A stretch of DNA of 64,000 nucleotides. Source: Gymnopilus junonius (Eukaryota; Basidiomycota; Agaricomycetes; Agaricales; Galerinaceae). A program made the translations under genes and the position numbers. The notes under the pieces are model-generated. The model had not been told where the DNA came from, searched no databases, and worked only from the letters and a program-made list of their open reading frames with translations. Position 1 is the first letter of the stretch, and the number at the start of each line of letters is the position of its first letter. The stretch covers positions 124,001 through 188,000 of the forward strand of contig JADNYJ010000020.1 of assembly GCA_015501075.1 (NCBI GenBank), written 5' to 3'. Shown here in pieces: positions 20,647 through 31,767 of this stretch.

Positions 20647-21904
20647 ATGTTCAAAGCCGTTATCTTCGATGTGAGTCATTGGCACATTTAAAACTCTCCA
20701 ACAATAATTCGAATACCTGTTAAGATTGGAGGCGTCGTGCTGCAAAGTCCTTTCACTGCAATTGCTCAATATGAGAACAAGTTAGGCTTGCCAGCTCACT
20801 ATATAAATTGTTCAATGTGAGCCATAAACGTAGCCCAATCTCATCTTCCAGCCAACTAACCACATTTGTGAGGTACAGCACTGGACGTGGACGAAATGGC
20901 GCTTGGCAGAGATTCGAGCGCGGCGAGCTGGAACTGTTTGATTTCTATAAGGCCTTTGGACATGATTTATCAGATTCATCAAACGGGAACATTTGGTGAG
21001 ACCTTAATGTTCAGAGAGACAGGCCACAGTCTAACGCATGGGCAGGTACAAAGAGTATTGTGAACGCAGAGGTTTCCGTACGTCACGCGTCTCTGGTCAA
21101 ACAGTGCATTGATTGCAGGTAATAATTGGAATGTACAGCCTGCCCAGAATTACCGCAAAAATTAGATATAGACGGTCGAGAGGTAAATCGTTTATTTTGC
21201 GTTATGAATGTGGTACCTATTTGATCCCTGCAGCTCTTCGGTGCGATGATGCAAGCGACAAAGCATTACGAACCATATATGCGTTCAGCAATCTGGAGAT
21301 TGAGAGGTAGATCAGAACCCAGTTGTAGCACTTAGTTGCCGACTCAAAAGCTGTCAGCTGCTGGAAAATATAGGATTATTGCTCTGACAAACAACTTCGC
21401 AAAGATCGACGTGCCCGCAGAAGAACGCGACTTCCTTGGCTGGAATCAAGGCACGATACCGGATCATCTTAGAGCACTATTTGACGACTTTTGCGATAGT
21501 AGCGTCTATGGCCTGCGGTTGGTCTTTTTTGGACTATGGATTGTGGCCGAGGTTGATTAAAACGATGCAGCAAACCGGAACCAGAATTTTATTTGTTGGC
21601 TTGCAAACGAAACGGAATTAAGCCATCAGAAGCCATTTTTCTAGACGATATCGGCTTGTAAGTAGTAGGATTTTAGTAATGGGTGTATGAACTGACGGAG
21701 GGGAGGGGGTAGGAACCTGAAAGCAGCCAAAGCGTTGGGAATGGAAACAATTTGTGAGTCATTCTTTGGCATTCTTCAGAGATACTCGGATTCAAACTTT
21801 GGTGAATAGTGGTAGTCATCGGAAAGACTTTGGAGGCAGTGAAAGAGCTCGAAAAGAAAGTTGGACTAGATCTCACATCGCCAGCGCTCGACTCTAGATT
21901 GTGA
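20647..21904 (+). CDS. HAD-superfamily hydrolase (EPHX2/ACAD10 N-terminal type)
   Basis: Haloacid-dehalogenase-like hydrolase. The start MFKAVIFD at 20647, followed after an intron by IGGVVLQSPF, is motif I. Unlike the DxD of HAD phosphatases, the visible residues are FDIGG, as in the N-terminal domain of soluble epoxide hydrolase and ACAD10. The middle has WQRFERGELELFDFYKAFG, then LTNNFAKIDVP (motif II, T/S-N-N), VYGLRKPEPEFYLLA (motif III Lys) and EAIFLDDIGLNLKAAKALGM (motif IV Asp-Asp), spread over several exons. The end is KELEKKVGLDLTS...RL with the stop at 21902-21904. Substrate unknown. A few frame uncertainties around 20800-21060. Confidence 0.8.
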
Positions 21905-22052
21905 TGGATTGTGGGATCAAATCATCTACAGTGATATCTGCGACGGCCTGCCAAGGTATAAACGTAGAATCCATAACTGGATGCAAATTGTGGCATAGTC
22001 CTTCATATTGACCCACACTTGGAAAGACAAACATTTCGAACGCTGAAGGAAG

Positions 22053-22429
22053 CTAGAATGGTTTGTCGGAAGCAGGGGTCTTGTCCTCGTAATATGAACC
22101 CAACTGTAAAAAGAAGATTATGGAAGGACGCGACGTTACCGATAAAGGCAAGACGTACGACGGGGACCTTTTGGAGAACTTCGCGCTTCACTAGAGGTGT
22201 GACTGAAAGGAACTTAGGTCCGGTCGATTAGGATAGAAATATAGTTGAAAACGATAGAGCCTTACCAACAAGACGGCCGCACCAGCGCTAGCTCCCCAAA
22301 TTCCTAGACTTCCGGTCCAATTTTTTGTAACCTAAAAGGATTATGAGGTTAACGTCTAAAGGAAGGAGAATAACGAACATTCAGAGTTGCTCGTAGGGGC
22401 GTTTGTCTATGGAGTGTGAATTGAGCCAT
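22053..22429 (-). CDS. QCR10: Ubiquinol-cytochrome c reductase subunit 10 (complex III)
   Basis: Small single-helix subunit of mitochondrial complex III. Four short exons: MAQFTLHRQTPLRATLN, then VTKNWTGSLGIWGASAGAAV with the membrane helix, then TPLVKREVLQKVPV, and finally GSYYEDKTPASDKPF with the stop at 22053-22055. This block order and the VKRE..QKVP and KTPASDKPF endings are typical of fungal QCR10-like proteins. The phase across the third intron does not fit by one base, in line with the single-base errors seen elsewhere. The short length (about 70-75 aa) and four exons make it easy to miss. Confidence 0.8.
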
Positions 22430-22738
22430 TGCTGAGAAGAAATTTGAAGAGAGGAGGATTGTACGGAGGACAGCGGAAAGCAACCACCCGGGGAATGCCG
22501 AACCAATCTGATCGAAAAATAAGAGTCTATTCATAACCAGTACATTTCTACTGCGACAAATTCTCTGAGATTCTCTGGCGTCAGCAGTAACTTTTCCTCC
22601 GCCGCAACGTCACCAGTATTCTAGAGCCCGGATAAATCGATTTAACTTGCTCGATCCCGACCTTCATTGCGCTTGATCTCTAACTTTGCACTCTGATCCC
22701 GGTTTTTGAACCAGGCTTCCACATATACACTTACCCCA

Positions 22739-23803
22739 ATGGCAAACCCTCGCCAAAGACGTAAAGCTCGCTCTTCTAGTCATAGACCTATTTCTCATTC
22801 ACGCCATGCAAAAAAAAACCTTAAGAAAACCCCTCGTATGCTTGTCACTTTAAGCTAGGCTCCTCGGACTGACCATTTAACATTTAATCCCAAGCAATTT
22901 GTGGTCCGAAAATCCTACAAGAGGCATGGGATAAACAAAAAACTGTCCGTCAAAAGTGAGTTTTGCACCTTATTTTTCCCGCTCGACTTTGAGTACATTC
23001 TTATCCAATTCCGACAGCTATGCGAAACTCGGTCTAGTTGTCACTCTGGATCCTTCAGCACATGGTGGTGTCGAAAATCCGCTAGGAGTTGCCTCATCCA
23101 ACAGGCTCTCACGTCCAGGCATATCCTTGCGCTCGTCCTCCACTGGCCCACCGACAAAAGTAGATATGCCCGCCGGGTTTGGCAGGATCATTCGCGATCA
23201 GGCCGGAATCGTCGTAGGTTATGATTTGAACGAACCCCAAATAAAGAAAGGAGAGGAAGGTTTTCGTGAAATAGATCCTGGAGGTCAAATGGACGAAGAC
23301 CTGCGTCGGAAGTGGACTGCAGATTTTTCGTTGAATACTGCTCCTCATATTGGTCAGGTCAACGACAAATTGGTTAAAGGTGAGTTTCTTCCTTCTTCTC
23401 CTTCTCTTCCTGGCAGAGTTTTTGTGATTGGGATGATGAAACTTTGTCCGGGCTTCATGATATCTACTTTACTTGTGGCCAAAGCTTGGTTTTTCGTTGG
23501 TTTGGGGTGCCAGAAGCCTACAGCGTCAGATTCAGAGGCCGCCTGGAAGTAATTTACTAATATAATTTCTCAGACCTAGAACAAGCCTCAGCTTCAACGA
23601 CGGGTTCGACAACATTGGCCATCCCTCTTTCTGGCATCGGTTCGCGCCACACCTCTCTGGGCGAAATGAAATATTTGCAGCCCCTCGCCAGAAAATACGG
23701 CGATAATGTCCACTTGATGGCTCGTGATTTAAAACTCAACCCTGAACAAAGAACCGTTGGCCAATTAAGGAGAGCACTACTGAAATCCGGACTCGTAATT
23801 TAA
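22739..23803 (+). CDS. NOP16: Ribosome biogenesis protein NOP16
   Basis: Nucleolar factor for 60S ribosomal subunit assembly. The first exon starts at 22739 with MANPRQRRKARSSSHRP and a basic HAKKNLKKTP stretch. Downstream exons give ILQEAWDKQKTVRQN, YAKLGLVVTLDPSAHGGVE, GRIIRDQAGIVVGYDLNE, and the C-terminal block EMKYLQPLARKYGDNVHLMA followed by LNPEQRTVGQLRRAL, the usual conserved NOP16 end. The stop is at 23801-23803. Introns near 22835-22905, 22955-23018 and 23380-23573. Divergent from QCR10 across about 310 bp. Confidence 0.92.
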
Positions 23804-25016
23804 CTTGAAGATTTTTCATCAATCAATCATGACTGTCATCCATATGTATTCTAGTTAGACCGTTTTTAGAACATGAAAACGTGCCATACAGAGTGTTGGC
23901 GGACTTTGACTTGGTCCTAAACTCTTAAGGTGCAGCCTACCGCCATTATGCACCGTTGCTTGTGGAACGTATTCAGGTCTGCAGCCCCGTGTTAAGGGAT
24001 GACAGAATACTTTTTTGCCACATGATGCTATTGAATCTGCCTTGGGTGGGAATTGGAAGCGCCGAGAGTGTAATTGTGTCGGTAAAATTACTGACTGTTG
24101 AATTGCTTTCAATTATGTTCTAGCTGATTTTGAAGAAAGTTGTGAGGAAGGTCAGATAAGGTTCAAGATGTGAATTCTCCGACGCCGAGCCAGCCTGTCG
24201 GATCGCTTAGTCTAAAAGGGTCATATCTCTGACTCAAAAACATGTCAAAGGGTTGATGAAAATTTAGAACAGCCCTTCATGCCGTGCTCTGGATTCACAC
24301 TGATAAGGTATTTTTGACGATGACATCTATGTAGGATAGGCACAAGTAACATAATTATTCATGGTCGCGGAGAGGCAAGTGGTGTCAGGATCATTATTAG
24401 AAGAATGGTGGAGGGGAGGTCGGAAGGTCGGAGGTAGGGAACGGACGAGGTAGGTCGATGGGAAGAAAGACAAGAAGAGGCGAGGGCAGCGGGAGTTTGC
24501 CACAACTGCAGCCAGTAGCGATGAGCCGGTAATTGCCGTGGATCTGAGAACATGCCCATTTCGGGACTAAGATTCTTGTCCATACGCCTATCATGAGCCT
24601 CAACCTATCAGCGACGACATCCATCGACCAATCATATCCCCGGCCAATACGGCGACGGGATTCTGCAGGGTTCTTGAATGGTGGGGATCTCCCAAATTAA
24701 ATAAAGTACTGCCACCGGCGCACAAGATCTCTCCCCGGCGACTAATCATCCTCGAGGAAAACCTGCCAGAATTATATTTTCTCCCTGGTATCCAGCCTTG
24801 CTGTAACATGTAAGATCTTTCGACCTTTCCAGATCCGTTCCAGTCGTGCTTTCTTCATTCTCCAAGTCACGTCAGATTTGCTTCGATTTCCAGCCTCTTT
24901 GATTTCTTCTTCTCATGTTCTTGTTGGTCCTCTTTAATAATCGCTCTATAAAAACAAACAAACACCGCAGTCCCCTTTCCCTTCTTTGATCCTCCGCTTT
25001 TGCCTCCGTTCACATC
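23804..25016. other. Long promoter region of the Zn2Cys6 regulator
   Basis: 1.2 kb upstream of the transcription factor gene. Minus-strand open stretches here (24359-24809) are Pro/Ser-rich with no family match and look like chance. CT-rich runs (24950-25010) just before the start codon are common in fungal promoters. No RNA gene seen. Confidence 0.45.
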
Positions 25017-27915
25017 ATGTCTCCGAGAGGCTCATCCATAGCGACACCTCCCGGTCAATCTGCACGTAGCTCCAGCGCTCCCTATTCTCGCCGCTCCGCA
25101 AGCCAGCCGAAATCATCTCGGCAACAATTCTCTGCATGCGGCGCTTGTCGCATGCGGAGAGTCCGTTGCGATCTAAAAGACCTGCCTATTGGGTTCGTAG
25201 GTCCTCATCCAGCTTGCTCAAATTGCAAGGAGCGAGGCATTAAATGCGTGTTAGTATCTATTTAAACTTTGGTCTTCCGTCATCTTAATGTATTCACTAT
25301 CAGGGACGAATTCGCTGATGTAAAGGCGGTGAAGTTGCTTAGACGAGGTCGACGCCTTCAGCAAGTCGAGTAGGTGGAAGCATTCTCAAGAACTATACCA
25401 GATACTCATGTTTACCAAGAGCAATATATGGAAAAGTGGGTGACCAGGAGAGTAATTTACCTCCGGCAAATCTTTCCCCAAGGCCTTCTATCATCCCCAC
25501 CCTTCATCCCGACTTCTTTATCTCTCCTTTCTGGAGTTGGTTCTCAATTCAACGTATTTCTTTCATTTTCAATACATATATTATATCTGATGAAATATAT
25601 CGTTCCCTTAGGCCCTATTTTGGATGCAAGTGATTTTGCGACCAAATTTACGGCTCATTGCAAAAATGGCGAGCCCCTTGGCAATGAGGCGAAACTAATT
25701 TCAATGGTTCTTGTGGCCTGGGCAGCGTCCTTTGGCTTCAACGAACGTGGGTTCCCCAACAATGAGTTTCCGCTTGACGATCGCGTCTCCCCTGGCGAAA
25801 GTCACGACTCACCAGCTCCTCATTTGTCTTCCAATAGAAAATATATCTCTTTAGGAAACATGCGCCAACAATGGAAAACAACGGCCGAAAGCTTTATTCA
25901 TGAAATCCTGGACCTTGTCGATAGCAACGGCGTCCTCAGGCGGCCTACTTTAGATGGAGTCAGGCTTCTTTTGCTTCTATTACCTCTTCTAGAAGGTAAG
26001 CGCTCAATGTCAGAGATTTCATTTTGCTCAACCTCATATGATCAGACGCCCAGCCTCTGGAGAGACTGGCAATATACGAGGCTACGCTGTCCCAGGTTCA
26101 GGCACTATGCATTGTATCTGCTAGCTCCTCTTCCAACTTTGAAGATGCCTCCATGCGTGCGCGGATATTCTGGTATGCCTACAGTCAAGAGAGTATGCTA
26201 ACTGGAATAAGGGGAGGTCGCTTTGTTCTGTAAGTTATTCTCGTTCTCGAATGACCCACTTCGGTTGATCCTGTATTTAGCAATGCAGAAGATTTTGACA
26301 CGTTCCAAAGAACTTTACCACCGTCTCACGTTGACTTAGGCGCGGCTCTTCCCTCTCCTCCATCGCCATCCTCAGTTGATGTTGTACCAAATATGTTTCC
26401 CTACCATGTTGGTGGAACCTCACATGTTGGAGCACAAGGAGCTACCTCCCACAAAAATTTTATCGATTTAATGCGCGCATCTTCGCCTCCTCTTGAACTC
26501 GGCAACGTCTGTCGGCGCATCCATGACGTCGTGACTGGTATTAAAGCGACTCGAAGGGCAGAAAACCATGGCTTAATTGACGCTAATGGGTTGCGAGACA
26601 TTTGGAGGTCCCTTGACCGCTGTTGGCAAGATCTGGACTTAATTAAATGCCCTAGGCAGGAACATGAAGAAGACCCCCGGCGCTATGAAATAACCCAGTA
26701 TGCGAGTGCTTGGCAGGTGGGTCAACCTAATCGTCATTTTGCCAGACATTCTCTGACGGAATGATGTGTAGATTTTCATTTTTGAGTGTCGTGAGTGACT
26801 CCGAGATGTCCTAATGTACGAATGCTTAAGTTTCTCCATTAGATAATGTTATTCGTGAATCTCTGAAACACTTCGCCTCCAGCTCGGCCCCCCAGGTTGT
26901 TTACGACCCATCTTCTCCATCCAGGCCTTCGTCTCATTCATCCAACTCGTCCCCATATCTTCCACCGCAACCCCTTCACTCTACTGCTACCCGGAAGTGC
27001 TTGGCCCTTCTTCCATGTGTTTTACATATTCTTCGGGCCTACGTAAGTAGGGATCGAAATGATGTCCCTGGGATCATTCGATACGACGCTGGACTTGTTC
27101 GAGATGGCTGCTTTTTCGCTGCATACCTTGCAGCAAATCTCGACGGAGAATTTATTGATGGCTCCTGCGAAGATGACAAACCGAATAATGTCGATACTCT
27201 TCTCACAGTTGATGAAGGTGTCTCAATCTGCCTTACAGTACTTGCGAGCATGAGATGGAGTTTTTCGAAGAGCGAGGAGCGAGAAGGAACAATTAAGATG
27301 ATATGGGAAAACCGAAAGTTACGGCGGCAGGGCCAAGCGCACCATCTTCCTCTGTATGACTCCGATTATCCTCAGCCCCTTGCGTTGTCTGTCCCTCACT
27401 TGGGCCTGAATCTTTCCCAAAGCCCTCATTCGGGAATGACTATCACAGGCTCGGAGGATCGGCCTATGCTACCTCCGCTCAGTCTATTTAAATTACAGCG
27501 ATCTACAGAATCGGCTCCCAATACCGCGTGTAGCACTGACGACCACGGTACTAATTCGTGGCCGTCCTACACTCCACCTGGCACCGCGACCTCTGCAACA
27601 ACCAGTGCTAGCACAGGGCGTAGTGGAAGAGGATCTCCTGTATTCACGAACATCAATACATTCAAAGCGATGGACGACGTATTCTATCACGGTGGGACGG
27701 AAGTCGACCAGTTTACCTATTCTGTACCCCTCTCAGTGAACATCATCCGTGGAAACTCAGCCATTGTCCCAAATCCACCTTACGGGGGTCGTACCTCACA
27801 CCTGGAGTCGCAAACCCTAGCAACCACAACACCTACGAGTTATATGGTGAACACTTCTTTTCATGATACAAATTCATCTATTCTCACACAAGCCGACATG
27901 CCCTCAGTTTGGTGA
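25017..27915 (+). CDS. Zn(II)2Cys6 fungal transcription factor
   Basis: Binuclear zinc-cluster regulator. The N-terminus is Ser-rich and basic, then the zinc cluster: CGACRMRRVRCD, a 14-residue loop, and CSNCKERGIKC (C-x2-C-x6-C...C-x2-C-x6-C), split by an intron after the last Cys. It is followed by a basic linker (LLRRGRRLQQVE). A fungal-specific transcription-factor domain spans the middle (DFFISPFWSWFSIQ / RPILDASDFATKF, then LVAWAASFGFNERG and, further on, ELGNVCRRIHDVV). The C-terminus is long and Ser/Pro/Thr-rich. About six introns. A one-base insertion near 25440 shifts the frame. Targets unknown. Its isolated position suggests a non-cluster regulator. Confidence 0.88.
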
Positions 27916-29025
27916 AAATTGTAATGACATGGCTTATGGGACAGTGCACTTTATGGCAGTATCTTTATTTTCTCCGCGGTTTTCTCTTTAAATTTTGTTT
28001 ACCTACGCAATGCAAGCTCCTGATCGATCTAATGACACTTATGATACCACTAGTCGTGTAACTTTTTTAGATTATTGACATGTACAGAGCCCAATGATAT
28101 GCATATACTATTAGCATGACGATATCACATATTGATGTGATTGTCATAATGAAGCTTTGATGAAGTTAGATGATACCCGATATGGTACTTGGTCGTGTGG
28201 CGTACAGGCATCCAAACAAAGCTGAGTCGAAGGTCATTCATCATCAGCATTCTCTGATACTCAAAGCCGACCGAGTACGAGATTTGTTTGAAATAGATAG
28301 CGTAGATCAAATTTTATGTGAAATGCGGATCGGAAGATCTGCAACCTCTTGGCGGCCTCCTTTACCTGCCAGTATTCAAAGAACGTAGTAATACGTAACA
28401 AAACATACACAATGTGATAATTACGTCATATTTATTCCATCATAATCTAGGAGTCCCGTGCTTGCAATCCCGCAGCAGCAGTTAGACTCTAGTCTCTCGG
28501 ACTCTTCATCTTGCCGCAACTTCAATATCGGAGTCAAGAGTTTTGTTCCGATTTATTCCAGTCAGAGTCTTTTCTGTGGTATCAAGGCAAGCGTTAGGTA
28601 CGCTCTTTGACCTCACTGAAATAATCAAGTTATGTTTACTAACATTCTAAAACAGTTCAGAAGCGACCTTTCGATTACTTACCTTAAGCGCTATTCAAAT
28701 GGACTTCTTCTGTGCGTCGCAGAACATTTGCTTCCTGTCATGAACTCATGCAATGAGGGTGCAGTCTGTATCCCGTTGATATGTATAGTGTTCCGTCGTG
28801 CTTAGCTCCAGATTGGGAGGCCTGATTTCAGTTACTGTATCGTCCAGTTGGCTGCGCCACCAAAGTCTCTCCTGAAGGAGACCAGACCCCGAGGATATGC
28901 CCAAGGTGTCATAACGGTACTCTTCGAAGGAACTGCGACCGACGCTTAGCTAATTCTTCGCTCATCAGCGGCCGTCACTAGCGCGAAATCCAGAGAATTC
29001 TTCGAGTTTTGCTTCGTGCCGTTGA
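27916..29025. other. Spacer downstream of the regulator
   Basis: About 1.1 kb of AT-rich sequence with no supported ORF, RNA gene or repeat. Confidence 0.4.
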
Positions 29026-29030
29026 TACCC

Positions 29031-29304
29031 ATATCAACTAAACATATATGGGTCTGCGCCATCTGCCAATGGTCCCTTCCCGTACACAACGGAGGGTACA
29101 TTTCTTTCCACTATTTCGTTGCATCTCGTTCTGACTCTTAATGAACTTAGATGGGAACCGCAGGCTGTGAGCATGAACATGCCGACATCGCACACAGGCT
29201 ATTATCCACCACAACCCCAGCCTGCTGCATTTCAGGGTAGCTATAACCCTCAATACATACAACCGTCGGGCGCAGGAATGCAGGGGCCATATACAAAGCC
29301 CTAA
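29031..29304 (+). pseudogene. Orphan 3' exon fragment, Pro/Gln/Tyr-rich tail
   Basis: An open stretch reading through YGSAPSANGPFPYTTE and, after a likely short intron, PTSHTGYYPPQPQPAAFQG to GPYTKP and a stop at 29302-29304. This looks like the cytosolic tail of a membrane or adaptor protein, but no upstream exons with coding character were found. It may be the leftover 3' end of a lost or rearranged gene. A one-base shift is needed at the junction near 29155. Confidence 0.35.
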
Positions 29305-29525
29305 AGTTGAAATGATGACATGTAGTTTAACTATCTGTAGCAATATTTATTTATTTATTTTAATGAAACGAATTATGTAATTGGTGGATAAGGCACAGCC
29401 ACGTGCATGGCGCTGCAGCTTGAGTTGTCGACGCAGCCACTTGTGACTTGACCTGCTAAACTCTCTTCCTCTCCTCACCCCATCTTGCATCCCCGGCTTC
29501 TTGCTTCTCATCACCTCTTGCAATC

Positions 29526-30591
29526 ATGCACACAAGCGAGTACGACTATCTCTTCAAGCTTCTGCTCATTGGGGACTCCGGGGTTGGCAAGGTGCACCGT
29601 GCTGGCCCTTCTATTTCAACATTTGACACTGACCTCCTCGCTGCAGTCCTGCCTGCTCCTGCGTTTTGCAGATGATACGTACACAGAGAGTTACATTAGC
29701 ACTATTGGTGTCGACTTCAAGATCCGTACTATAGAGTTAGAAGGCAAGACAGTCAAGCTCCAAATTGTAGGTTACCACACTACTCTCCGTCAAACACCCC
29801 TCTCTTGGCCCAAGCATGTTATTCTTGCTCGGCCGGTACTCTCTTGTTTGGTTTCTCATCAATGGGGGCTACTATCACGCTTGGTCTGCTTTACGTTCAC
29901 TGATGCACTGTTTCTTTTTCCCCTCAGTGGGATACTGCAGGTAGGATAGTAGCTCGGAATATCGTTAGAAGTAGTCTAATGTTCCCTTAACTGTATAGGC
30001 CAGGAGCGTTTCCGCACTATCACATCATCGTACTACCGTGGCGCACACGGAATTATTGTTGTTTACGACGTAACGGACAATGGTTGGTTCCCATTACTAT
30101 TGCTGATACATGTCACTCACAACGTGCTTGCCTTCAGATACTTTCACCAATGTCAAGCAGTGGCTTCAGGAAATTGACAGATATGCGTCGGAAGGTGTCA
30201 ACAAGCTGCTCGTTGGCAACAAGTCAGACCTGACTGGCAAGAAGGTTGTGGAATACAGTGTTGCAAAGGTATAGGTCTTGCATGTCTCTCTTTCCTGGCA
30301 CTTGCACTTATCTCTTCCTTAAGGAATTTGCAGATCAATTGAACATTCCGTTCTTGGAGACGTCTGCAAAGAATGCTACAAATGTAGAGCAAGCCTTCTT
30401 GACCATGGCTAAGCAGATCAAAGACCGGTACGGGAGCCCATTCTTTACTGATTTTGACCAAGTCTTCGGAACTAATAACCCTTAATCCAATTAGCATGGG
30501 ATCCAGTTCGACAGCGTCTGGAACAGGCAAATCCTCGACGGTCACCCCCGGTCAAACTGTACAGTCTCAGCAATCTGGAGGATGCTGCTAA
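29526..30591 (+). CDS. YPT1: Rab-family GTPase YPT1/Rab1
   Basis: Small GTPase for ER-to-Golgi vesicle traffic. The start [14 protein letters not shown] at 29526 is followed by the P-loop GDSGVGKS (intron inside Gly-Lys-Ser), [19 protein letters not shown] (switch I, Rab1-type), [19 protein letters not shown] (switch II), NKSDLTGKK and [14 protein letters not shown]. The C-terminus ends with a Ser/Thr/Gly-rich tail and a double cysteine GGCC, the geranylgeranylation signal. Sequence is close to textbook Rab1. At least six introns. BET4, the alpha subunit of the enzyme that prenylates such tails, lies at 45156-46526 in the same window. Confidence 0.96.
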
Positions 30592-31156
30592 ACGAGTCTT
30601 CATTTCTGATGGCTCCTTCCACCTGTCCTCGTAATTGCGTTGGAGTACCACTGAGGAGTTATTTTGACTTTACCTATATCATCGCCTTTACGTATACACC
30701 ACTTGCTACCCTTATTGGACTGCCTTCCATCTACATGTTGTTTTTCTTTGTCTTCTCGTTATTATGGCTTTTACAATTCAGATCTTGCCAAAGGTCCGAA
30801 ATACTATGACGTTGTTGCATATGGTCGCAAGATAAAAGACCTACGTGGCGGGACTGTCCAAATGGCTTGAAATGAGTATTCTGTAATACAAAAGTGCTCA
30901 TTTTTGGGCCGTTTGGACAGTTTGCCCGCCTTGCTAGAGTTTGGTTCAGTACACGTCACATTACTGATATACTTGCTATATAAGGAAGGTAACTTTTTCG
31001 AATTCGACGGTGTCGCGGAACGTAAACTTGAATTTAAGCTTGATTGGAGCCATTTCCAATCTGCTGCCCTTTCTCCTTACTACCATACGAGTCGGTTTAA
31101 ACACGTATTTTCTATCTTACAGTCAACAACTAACCGGATCTTTTAGCCCACAGAAC
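30592..31156. other. Spacer between YPT1 and mL49 with foldback repeat copy 2
   Basis: 3' flank of YPT1 and promoter of the mL49 gene. Contains the foldback repeat at 30853-30921. No other feature seen. Confidence 0.45.
30853..30921. repeat. Foldback/MITE-like repeat, copy 2
   Basis: 69-bp inverted-repeat element with ends ACTGTCCAAATGGC and GCCGTTTGGACAGT and an internal stem AAATGAG / CTCATTT. Outside these, GGCGGG on the left mirrors CCCGCC on the right, so the arms may extend further. It is clearly related to copy 1 at 14355-14447. Confidence 0.75.
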
Positions 31157-31626
31157 ATGTTATCGCTGGCGAGGAAGTCATTCATTACGCGGATTCCGCT
31201 TTTCTGTCCAAGTCGTCGATACCTACAGCAGCTTTCCGCTTCAAATATCTCCCTGCCAACGTCGACGGACACTCTTCAGCCTTCACAACCAAAGCTGTTA
31301 AAATATCATGTACCACGAAATACTAGAGGAAACCTTCCAGTATATTCAGATGTACGGAATGGGGGTGGTCGCTACCTCGTCCTTATTCGCAACATAGAAG
31401 GCAACGTCGACGTACACTGATTCCATTAAAATGCTCCCAAGTATCCCGTTGTTAATTCCTGTATTTTCAGGCCCTCGGAAAGGACTTGACTGGTTCTTTG
31501 TTCGCAGAAGGTTCATATGAAGCTTCTCGATTGAATGTACAAAATTCACATTCTAAACATCTCATAATATCTGGTGGAAGGTGGAAGAACGAGGTTATAG
31601 AATGGCTGAAAAAAAGAGGATTTTAA
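31157..31626 (+). CDS. IMG2: Mitochondrial large ribosomal subunit protein mL49 (IMG2)
   Basis: Mitoribosomal protein. The start MLSLARKSFITRIPLF at 31157 is a basic, Ser/Arg/Leu-rich mitochondrial targeting sequence. The conserved block is YHVPRNTRGNLPVYSDVRN, GGGRYLVLIRNIEGNVD, then after one intron (about 31418-31470) ALGKDLTGSLF, KHLIISGGRWKNEVIEWL and KKRGF with the stop at 31624-31626. Length about 135 aa fits mL49/IMG2. Confidence 0.92.
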
Positions 31627-31767
31627 CTAGTTGTGGTGAGTCACTTTGCCTTGTTTTATGGTTAAAAAGGATTTCTGATCTTTAGACTTATCTTTTGCTC
31701 CTCAGGTTCATTAATATACACGAATCTAAAATACACTAATTCCGACCGTATGAAAGATAGTACCACT

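Noticed and set aside
24359..24809. Overlapping minus-strand open stretches upstream of the Zn2Cys6 gene
   Set aside because: Pro/Ser/Leu-rich with no family resemblance, no splice pattern and two frames open at once; typical chance ORFs in CT-rich promoter DNA.
30904..31146. 80-codon open frame between YPT1 and mL49
   Set aside because: No family resemblance and it overlaps the foldback repeat and the mL49 promoter.
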